From Chloroflexi bacterium UBA4733 (GTDB lineage: Bacteria; Chloroflexota; UBA4733): a stretch of 57,248 nt of DNA. The stretch spans positions 346-57,593 of the forward strand of contig DHIZ01000019.1 of the NCBI GenBank assembly GCA_002404055.1, given 5' to 3'. The notes under the pieces are model-generated. The model searched no databases. It was not told where the DNA came from and saw only the letters and a list, made by a program, of their open reading frames with translations. The translations under genes and the position numbers were made by a program. Below are positions 51,601 to 57,248 of this stretch, piece after piece. The stretch's first letter is position 1, and every line of letters starts with the position of its first letter.

Positions 51601-52257
51601 ATGCCGGAAGACATGGAAAGCCAGATTGACACGTATATCCAGGACCTCTTCATCCAGGAGGACGAAGGGCTGCGGGGTGCCCGCGAGAGCGCGAAAGCAG
51701 AGGGCCTGCCGACCATCCAGGTGCCGGCAGCGCTCGGCAAATTGCTGGGCATCCTGACCCGAGCCTCGGGCGCCAGGAAGATCCTGGAGATCGGCACGTT
51801 GGGTGGCTACAGCGGGATCTGGATGGCGCGCGCCTTACCAGATGGCGGACGGCTGATCTCCCTTGATGTCAACGCGCATCACGCCGATGTCGCGCGACGT
51901 AGCTTCGAGCGAGCCGGTTTGGCGGATCGCGTGGAGGTGCGTGTCGGCCCGGCGCTGGAGACCCTGCCGACGTTGCAGGCCGAAGCGCCCTTCGACCTCG
52001 TCTACATTGACGCCGACAAAGACAACTATCCCGGCTACCTGGACTGGGCCATTCGCTTTTCGCATCCCGGCACCCTGATCATCGGCGACAACGTGCTGCG
52101 CGGCGGCGCCATCATCACCCCGGCGGCAGGCGACGCCGGAGCGAGGGGCATCAATGCCTTCAACCGGCAGGCTGCCGAGCACCCCCGGCTTGACGCCATC
52201 ATTCTTCCCAACCGCAACGGGCGTGACGGCGTCCTGATCGCTACCGTGAAGGCGTAG
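51601..52257 (+). CDS. O-methyltransferase (caffeoyl-CoA type, family 3)
   Basis: 218 residues; SD AGAAGGAGA before ATG 51601. LLGILTRASGARKILEIGTL then GGYSGIWMARALPDGG (SAM site), LISLDVNAHHADVARRSFE, metal-binding FDLVYIDADKDNYPGYLDWA and IIGDNVLRGGAI. Mg-dependent catechol-type methyltransferase; substrate unknown. Likely its own transcript, ended by the hairpin at 52282-52312. Confidence 0.94.
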   Translation: MPEDMESQIDTYIQDLFIQEDEGLRGARESAKAEGLPTIQVPAALGKLLGILTRASGARKILEIGTLGGYSGIWMARALPDGGRLISLDVNAHHADVARRSFERAGLADRVEVRVGPALETLPTLQAEAPFDLVYIDADKDNYPGYLDWAIRFSHPGTLIIGDNVLRGGAIITPAAGDAGARGINAFNRQAAEHPRLDAIILPNRNGRDGVLIATVKA

Positions 52258-52281
52258 CGGCCAATACGGTTTCGTGGGGCG

Positions 52282-52312
52282 GCGAGTGCCCGCTCACTGC
52301 GTGGGCACTCGC
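52282..52312 (+). terminator. hairpin after O-methyltransferase gene
   Basis: GCGAGTGCCC and GGGCACTCGC form a perfect 10-bp stem with an 11-nt loop, 25 bases after the stop. No T-run follows. The rest of 52258-52498 holds no other recognised feature. Confidence 0.6.
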
Positions 52313-52498
52313 GCCAAGACAGGGGAGCACTGCCGTGCAAGAGGATGAAAGCGACAGCAGTCGCCATCGTAGCTTGGCGGCAGACCGCAGTCGCCGCCTC
52401 ACGTCCCATCCGACTGATCTGTTTGCCCTGACGCTCGTATACTCCTATGAGGACGTTGTGAGCGCGCCTCGCGCATGAGCGGGCATCAGGAGGAATCT

Positions 52499-53224
52499 AT
52501 GGCACGACCACTGCGTGGACCGGTCGCCTGGCTGTTGGCGGTGATCGTCTTGCTGGCAGCCTGTGGCGGACAGCCGGCCGCTGTTGCCACCTCCAGTGCT
52601 GCAACCACGGCGGCGCCGGCACTGGCGACCGCTGCGCCGACGACCGCGCCAGTACCCAATGCCGTGGCCGCAACGGCGGCCACCACCACATCCACCGCCT
52701 TGGCAGCAGCATCAACGCAAACAGCCGGCGCGGCGGCCGGCACCGCGACAAGCGCGGCGACGGTCGCAGCACCCACCCCGGTACCGGTGATCCCTGTCAA
52801 GTTGGAGATTCCAGCGATCGGCGTCACGGCGCCGGTGGAGTTGGTTGGCCTCACCTCTGACGGAGCTATGGACGTGCCGAAGCAGTGGAACGATGTTGGA
52901 TGGTACGAGTATGGGCCGAAACCCGGTGATATCGGCAACTCAGCCATCGCCGGCCACCTCGATTCGACGACGGCCCCAGCGGTTTTCTGGCGCCTCGGCA
53001 CGCTCAAGGCCGGTGACAAGATCGTGATCACACTATCCAACAGCCAGACGGTGACGTTTGTGGTGCAGCAGAAGGTCAGCTATGCCTATAACGATGCACC
53101 AATCGCGCAGGTCTTCGGGCCGTCCACCACAGCGAACCTCAACCTCATCACCTGTGGCGGCTCTTGGGACGCCTTCACCAAGAACTACAGCAACCGGACC
53201 GTTGTCTATACGACGAAGGCCTAG
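52499..53224 (+). CDS. lipoprotein sortase (class E/F-like)
   Basis: 241 residues; SD AGGAGG 7 nt before ATG 52499. Lipoprotein signal LLAVIVLLAACGG with Cys22, an Ala/Thr-rich linker of about 75 residues, then the sortase domain: LEIPAIGVTAPVELVGLTSD, NSAIAGHLDSTTAPAVFWRL with catalytic His, LNLITCGGSWD with catalytic Cys (L-I-T-C) and NRTVVYTTKA with the Arg. All three catalytic residues are present. Class F-like by A-G-H-L-D-S and F-W-R-L-G. Most sortases are held by a membrane helix; this one appears lipid-anchored. Confidence 0.92.
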   Translation: MARPLRGPVAWLLAVIVLLAACGGQPAAVATSSAATTAAPALATAAPTTAPVPNAVAATAATTTSTALAAASTQTAGAAAGTATSAATVAAPTPVPVIPVKLEIPAIGVTAPVELVGLTSDGAMDVPKQWNDVGWYEYGPKPGDIGNSAIAGHLDSTTAPAVFWRLGTLKAGDKIVITLSNSQTVTFVVQQKVSYAYNDAPIAQVFGPSTTANLNLITCGGSWDAFTKNYSNRTVVYTTKA

Positions 53225-53233
53225 CTGCCACGC

Positions 53234-54388
53234 CTATGGCTGTGCCAGTTCGGCTACCCGCCGTAAGTCGCTCTGTTTAGCCGTCCCGGCGGCAACACAG
53301 GCGACGGTGAGGCTCAGCACCGCGTCGGCGAGGGTCACCTGTTGGCGATGCTGGGGATCGCGGATCGTGGCTACCAGGTCCGCCAGGGCCGCCCCGACCG
53401 ACCGCCGGTAGAGTTCCTGACTCTCGTATTGGGGCGTGAGTGTGCCACGCACCAGGAACTCTGCCTTGAACTGCTCGCCTCGTCCGCGCATCGTCTGGTC
53501 CGCCGGGAACTGCTCAATGGTATCGAGCTGCATGCCACCGATTGCCGCCAGCCTGGAACGCTCCGAGGCGGTCACCAGCCCGGAGAGTTCCAGGCGCACC
53601 GGCGTCCAGCCGTAGATACGAATGTTTCCCCGGTCGGATACCAGCAGGCCCTCCTGCGATTCCAGGCGGCTGGGCTTGTCGAAGGCATGCGTGTACGTCC
53701 CGAGTACGCCATTGCCATAACGGACATCGGCGTGAACGACGTCTTGCTGGTCGGTGGCCTCCCGCATCAGTGCCAGACCGTGAACATCCACCGGGTTGGC
53801 GCCGGCGAGCCAACCGTAGACATCGAAAAAGTGGACGCCGTGCTCGATGAAGATGCCGCCGCTCTTTTCGCGGTCCCAGAACCAGTGGTCGTCGGCCAGC
53901 CCTTCGTCGCCGGCGTCGTTGCGAAAGTCCATTCGGCGGAGGGTCCCCAACAGCTTCGTCTCAATGATCTGGCGGGCAACCTGGTACAGCGGGCTGTAGC
54001 GCATCACGTAGTCGATCGTCGCCGGTACGTTTTGGCGGCGCGACTCCTCCAGCAGCAACAGGCCATCGGCAACGGTAGTCGCCACTGGCTTCTCGATAAA
54101 CGCCGCCTTGCCGGCACGGATAGCCGCCAGGGCCATCTCCGCGTGGAGATGCGGCGGCGAGGCGATGACAACGATATCGACATTGGGGTCAGCAATCAAC
54201 TCGTGGTAGTCGAGCGTCCAGCGCGGCACGGCCAGTGTCTCGGCTGCCTGCCGCGTGCGTGCTTCACTGGTGCCGCCGATGGCGTGCAGGGCCAGGCCAG
54301 GCACGAGGGGCAGGGCCGAGGCAATAAACCGGCCAAAGGCGCCCCCGCCGCCAATAATGCCAAGCCCCAGCGTGTCAGGCGCAGTCAT
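53234..54388 (-). CDS. Gfo/Idh/MocA family oxidoreductase
   Basis: 384 residues from ATG 54388. LGLGIIGGGGAFGRFIASA, VDIVVIASPPHLHAEMALAAI, AAFIEKPVATTVADGLLLLE with the E-K-P Lys, TIDYVMRYSPLYQVARQII and GGIFIEHGVHFFDVYGWLAG, where the usual D-x3-H reads E-H-G-V-H. NAD(P)-dependent oxidoreductase of unknown substrate. Convergent with the sortase gene (9 bases apart). Confidence 0.92.
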   Translation of the reverse strand: MTAPDTLGLGIIGGGGAFGRFIASALPLVPGLALHAIGGTSEARTRQAAETLAVPRWTLDYHELIADPNVDIVVIASPPHLHAEMALAAIRAGKAAFIEKPVATTVADGLLLLEESRRQNVPATIDYVMRYSPLYQVARQIIETKLLGTLRRMDFRNDAGDEGLADDHWFWDREKSGGIFIEHGVHFFDVYGWLAGANPVDVHGLALMREATDQQDVVHADVRYGNGVLGTYTHAFDKPSRLESQEGLLVSDRGNIRIYGWTPVRLELSGLVTASERSRLAAIGGMQLDTIEQFPADQTMRGRGEQFKAEFLVRGTLTPQYESQELYRRSVGAALADLVATIRDPQHRQQVTLADAVLSLTVACVAAGTAKQSDLRRVAELAQP

Positions 54389-54405
54389 AACGGCTGGTGC
54401 GGTCC

Positions 54406-54654
54406 TTAACGTTGCCGAGTATCGGGAAGCTGCTCGATGACCTCTTCGGCTTCGTCGGCAGGTAACGAGGAAATCGGTGGCCTGCTGGTGCCGCCATGGT
54501 CCACGGCGTGTTCGCCGTCCAGCGGCATCTGTTGACTATCGCCTTGGAAGCCGGAGACGTGCTCAATCTTGCGCCGCTCCGTTGGTGTGCGATCTTCCGG
54601 ATCGGGCGTCGGCGCGGCTCCCTCCTGGGTTCCCAGCTTCTGGTTGATGGCCAT
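54406..54654 (-). CDS. small hydrophilic hypothetical protein
   Basis: 82 residues from ATG 54654 (AAAGGA 7 nt upstream). MAINQKLGTQEGAAPTPDPE, then a charged low-complexity sequence ending ADEAEEVIEQLPDTRQR. No hydrophobic core, probably disordered. The good SD and the position 17 nt before the Gfo/Idh start suggest a real gene. 54655-54792 has nothing recognisable. Confidence 0.6.
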   Translation of the reverse strand: MAINQKLGTQEGAAPTPDPEDRTPTERRKIEHVSGFQGDSQQMPLDGEHAVDHGGTSRPPISSLPADEAEEVIEQLPDTRQR

Positions 54655-54792
54655 GATAACGTCCTTTCTGTCGGCGGTCTGGTCCAAGACTTGTCGCCAA
54701 CCAGTTGGGAGCATCGCAAACGCCGTGCCACCACCCGCTTCATGCGGAGAGCGGGCCTTCGCAGGCCATCACTCAGGCCTTGGCCGACGCGC

Positions 54793-55542
54793 TCAGGCCA
54801 TGCCGAGCAGCATCCCACGCAGCCAGAGGCTCGGATTATAGACGAGGTATTGCAAGGGGTTGAAAAAGAGGATACCCATCTGGCTGCCCAGCACCACCAG
54901 CAGGAGGATGATCGGGCCGAAACGCTCGATTTGGCGCAACTGCCAGGACCAGCGCATCGGTAGGACGTTGACAAGGAAGTTGAAGCCATCCAAGGGCGGC
55001 AAGGGCACCAGGAAGTTGAAGACGGCCAGGATGACGTTGATCTGGACGATGGCGACCAGAAGCGTCTCAACCGGGGCCGTTACCGAACTGAGCAAGGCGA
55101 GCAAGCCAGTCCGCAAGATAATGGCGGCGACAATCGCTGTAGCAAGGTTAGCGATGACTCCAGCGACCGACACCAGCGCCATGCCCTGACGTCCATTGGC
55201 GATACGCGAAGGGTTCACTTGCACCGGCTTCCCCCAGCCGATGCCGATGCCACCCACGAACGTCATCAAGATCATCAACGTGCCGAACGGATCGAGGTGC
55301 CTGATCGGATTGAGCGTCACCCGTCCTTGACTGCGCGGCGTGCGATCGCCCAATCGGTCCGCGACGAAGGCATGGCCGAACTCATGCACGTCGATGGCGA
55401 TGAGAAAGGCAATAGCGATGTAGACAAGATTGCCAATGTTGAGGCCACCGAGCAGGTTACCACCCGTCACCAGGCGTGACAATAGGTAAATCGCCAACCC
55501 AACCAGAACGAAGGTACCGACAGTGCGTGAATCTAAGCGCAC
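54793..55542 (-). CDS. site-2 protease family zinc metalloprotease (M50)
   Basis: 249 residues from GTG 55542. About six hydrophobic helices. Zinc motif AIDVHEFGHAFVADRLGD (H-E-x-x-H) in the second helix and the third ligand in FNFLVPLPPLDGFNFLVNVL (L-D-G). Lacks PDZ or CBS domains, so a minimal S2P of the Chloroflexota/Firmicutes type. Cleaves membrane-embedded substrates; target unknown. Confidence 0.93.
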   Translation of the reverse strand: MRLDSRTVGTFVLVGLAIYLLSRLVTGGNLLGGLNIGNLVYIAIAFLIAIDVHEFGHAFVADRLGDRTPRSQGRVTLNPIRHLDPFGTLMILMTFVGGIGIGWGKPVQVNPSRIANGRQGMALVSVAGVIANLATAIVAAIILRTGLLALLSSVTAPVETLLVAIVQINVILAVFNFLVPLPPLDGFNFLVNVLPMRWSWQLRQIERFGPIILLLVVLGSQMGILFFNPLQYLVYNPSLWLRGMLLGMA

Positions 55543-55705
55543 GGTTCCTGCTTTCTACGAATGGAAGCTCGGCACCCGACGCAGCCCGCATCCTCGGCGC
55601 CACAGCCGGACACACGGGTCGCGCGTGCCCCGTTGGGTTACCTCAGTCGCGGCTGCCCGGAAGCGGAGCCCGGAAAGCTGCCGGTACCGACGAACGCCGC
55701 CGGCG

Positions 55706-55816
55706 CTACTTTTTGGCCGGTGCGGCCGTTGCAGCGGGTGCGGGTGTGGCCAACTTCTTGGCCGTTTGGATCTTGGCCTTCTTCTTCTCTTTGTTCCGTG
55801 GGCTCTTGTCACCCAT
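55706..55816 (-). CDS. small Lys/Ala-rich protein (MGDKSPRNKEKKK type)
   Basis: 36 residues from ATG 55816 with a strong SD (AAGGAG) 8 nt upstream. Reads MGDKSPRNKEKKKAKIQTAK then KLATPAPAATAAPAKK-stop. Very similar short basic proteins beginning MGDKSPK/RNKEK occur in many bacteria as conserved hypotheticals. Too small for length-based gene calling. Probably disordered and nucleic-acid-binding by charge; function unknown. 55543-55705 holds nothing else. Confidence 0.8.
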   Translation of the reverse strand: MGDKSPRNKEKKKAKIQTAKKLATPAPAATAAPAKK

Positions 55817-55945
55817 AGCGGGACTCCTTCAACTATTCGCGATGCATGCCTAGTATAGCCCGTCTGCGCGGCGGCTGCCAGGGGGTTGCGTTCGCGGGGC
55901 GCGCCGCAAAACTTTGAGCGGCAAGCGGGCATTTCGATGCGCCTC

Positions 55946-56086
55946 GAGTTACAGGGCCGCGATTGCGATCGGCGGCCAAGGTACCGGGGCGACTGCGGTC
56001 GCGTTGTGAGCCGTCGACGGCAAATCTAAGCGACCTCAGTCGCCCTCGTCGCTTGGCCGCCGATCGCAATCGCGGCCCTGTAACTC
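55946..56086. repeat. nested inverted repeat, 35-bp perfect outer arms
   Basis: 55946-55980 (starts GAGTTACAGGGCCGCG) is the exact complement of 56052-56086. Inside, GGGCGACTGCGGTCGC (55986-56001) and GCGACCTCAGTCGCCC (56029-56044) form a second stem with one mismatch, giving a hairpin of about 141 nt. The inner core resembles motifs at 11457 and 18878. The rest of 55817-56156 shows no gene. It lies downstream of the FAD oxidoreductase gene end. Confidence 0.9.
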
Positions 56087-56156
56087 CGGGTTACTTACAC
56101 CGCGCCCTATCTGTGCAAAACGTTGCGGCGCACTCGCATTCGCGCCGACCGCCTGT

Positions 56157-57248
56157 TCAGTCTGGAGCATACGCCCGCAACTCGAATAGGCGAGCTTCCG
56201 GTGCGCCGTTGGTGGCCGTCACGGTTAGGCGCACCGCCGTTGCGGCCACCGCTGCAACGTGGTGTACACAGCGGCGCTGGTAGTTCGCCTGCACTTCAGC
56301 CAGCGTCTGCCACACGCCATTGACCTCCGCCTCAATGCGGTAGTCACACACCGTCTCCGGCTGCGGGGCCCGAATCACGTTGCGATTGGCCTGGTCGCTC
56401 ATCGTCAGCCTGAGTGGGCGCACGAAACCGGTGTCGAACGTGCACTGCACCCAACCGATTCGGCGCGCTGCCGGCCAGCGCAACTCGATCCATTGCTGCC
56501 CGCCGACCAGCGGCCCCGAGTGCCAGGCGTTACTCGCCTCGCCAACCTGCCGCGTGACGCCGGAGAGCAGTTGCGCCGCCTCGTAGCCGGGCAGAGCGCT
56601 TGATGCCGTTACCGCAGCGCTGCGCGCCAGGTCGTGGGGATCGGCGTTGCGGGTTCCGAGCAGATGGGCATCGGCGCGCAGCAGGGCCTGCTGCAAATCC
56701 ACCAGCGTCTCGCCTGCAAGATCGGGGGCCGTCAGACCCCGCTGTACACAGAAGGCGGCGGCCGTCCCTGCGGCCTGGCCGACAACGGCGCAGGTGGCCA
56801 TTACGCGCGTGCTGGCAAAGGCGACATGGGTCGCGGAGATGTTGCGGCCGGCCATGAACATGTTGTCCACATTGCGAGAATAGAGACAGCGCAGGGGAAT
56901 AGCGTACAGCGGCACCCTGGGCTGGTCGCAGGGCGGCCCAGGGCTGTCCACCCCCTCTGGCGGATGCTGATCAATCGGCCAGCCGCCAAAGGCGACCTCA
57001 TCGTGGAAAATGCGACCGCTCTCCACGTCGCCCTGCGTCAGGATGTGCGGCCCCAGGAAGCGGCGCGACTCCCGCTTGCCCGGGATGGCCCCTACCCACT
57101 CCAGCGCCCAGTTGGCGCTATCGGGGTGGTCACCGGAGTTCTTGATGTGATCCCAAACACCGTAGGCAATGCGCACCAGCTCGTGGCGGATACGATCGTT
57201 ATCGCGAATCGTGTCGAACTGCCCGCCCCACTCGATCCACCAGTAGCC
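56157..57248 (-). CDS. FAD-dependent oxidoreductase, 3' part (runs off the window)
   Basis: At least 364 residues; the frame is open through 57248, so the N-terminus with the FAD dinucleotide motif is outside. GYWWIEWGGQFDTIRDNDRI, then GAIPGKRESRRFLGPHILTQ, IPLRCLYSRNVDNMFMAGRN and ATCAVVGQAAGTAAAFCVQRG match the FAD_oxidored family (PF12831 type). The last 140 residues (WHSGPLVGGQQWIELRWPAA, FELRAYAPD) look like a discoidin-type carbohydrate-binding beta domain. Probably oxidises a sugar or polyol. Confidence 0.9.
   Translation of the reverse strand, partial: GYWWIEWGGQFDTIRDNDRIRHELVRIAYGVWDHIKNSGDHPDSANWALEWVGAIPGKRESRRFLGPHILTQGDVESGRIFHDEVAFGGWPIDQHPPEGVDSPGPPCDQPRVPLYAIPLRCLYSRNVDNMFMAGRNISATHVAFASTRVMATCAVVGQAAGTAAAFCVQRGLTAPDLAGETLVDLQQALLRADAHLLGTRNADPHDLARSAAVTASSALPGYEAAQLLSGVTRQVGEASNAWHSGPLVGGQQWIELRWPAARRIGWVQCTFDTGFVRPLRLTMSDQANRNVIRAPQPETVCDYRIEAEVNGVWQTLAEVQANYQRRCVHHVAAVAATAVRLTVTATNGAPEARLFELRAYAPD

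Noticed and set aside
52475..52498. Upstream ATG of the sortase frame at 52475
   Set aside because: The ATG at 52499 has AGGAGG at ideal spacing and gives a proper lipoprotein signal.

Overview
The window looks like chromosomal DNA of a GC-rich, non-model bacterium. The best guess is a member of Chloroflexota (Thermomicrobia-like or a neighbouring lineage). The indicators are lipoprotein solute-binding proteins with Ala/Ser/Thr-rich linkers, many Gfo/Idh/MocA oxidoreductases, a class I two-subunit fumarase placed before succinate dehydrogenase genes, a lipoprotein sortase, and a compact RNase P RNA. This is inference from gene content; only the last 46 nt of 16S rRNA are present. Most genes have convincing Shine-Dalgarno sites, and GTG or TTG starts and 4-nt stop/start overlaps are common.

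Layout. (1) 1-1251: stable-RNA cluster with the 16S 3' end, 5S (no 23S between them), RNase P RNA and tRNAs fMet, Val, Tyr, Asp. (2) 1.3-4.2 kb: small accessory genes, including a ribbon-helix-helix (RHH) protein plus two-helix membrane protein module, a Uma2 nuclease-like protein, a dienelactone hydrolase and a DUF6295 protein. (3) 4.2-5.95 kb: an IS110-type element whose transposase has an in-frame stop, next to a small broken reading frame. (4) 6.0-8.9 kb: a glycoside-hydrolase-like gene and a chimeric gene (ceramidase-like front, sugar-binding-protein rear) whose junction holds a 44-bp inverted repeat. (5) 9.1-15.4 kb: DegT aminotransferase, fumarase alpha and beta, and SdhA, SdhB and one fused membrane anchor. 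(6) 15.8-24 kb: carbohydrate-related genes (deacetylase-like, Gfo/Idh, sugar-binding lipoprotein), a penicillin-acylase-family hydrolase and a PhyH dioxygenase. (7) 24.3-37 kb: methyltransferase, histidine-kinase remnant, a MacB-like ABC exporter operon with an SGNH hydrolase, a MutS-like ATPase, and an mdh-esterase-PAP2 operon. (8) 37.1-40.5 kb: a second RHH/membrane module, a tyrosyl-tRNA synthetase fused to a PheRS-type B3/B4 editing domain, and a VapBC pair. (9) 40.5-57 kb: Gfo/Idh, sugar isomerase, pyrE-glpK, a GldA/GldF/GldG/DUF4340 ABC system, a peptide-binding lipoprotein, O-methyltransferase, sortase, another Gfo/Idh, a site-2 protease and the 3' part of an FAD oxidoreductase.

How the genes fit together. 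The fumarase-Sdh operon and malate dehydrogenase cover the C4 part of the TCA cycle. The Gfo/Idh enzymes, solute-binding proteins, sugar isomerase, glycerol kinase and FAD oxidoreductase suggest heterotrophy on sugars and polyols. Several signs of gene loss or rearrangement recur: orphan binding proteins without permeases, the ceramidase/binding-protein chimera, the kinase fragment, the interrupted transposase, and intergenic inverted repeats.

The observations most worth follow-up are the B3/B4-TyrRS fusion, the duplicated RHH plus membrane-protein module, the chimera with its 44-bp inverted repeat, the SdhA lacking the flavin-linking His together with a fused SdhC/D anchor, and the match between an RNase P RNA lacking the GGU motif and tRNA genes lacking CCA.
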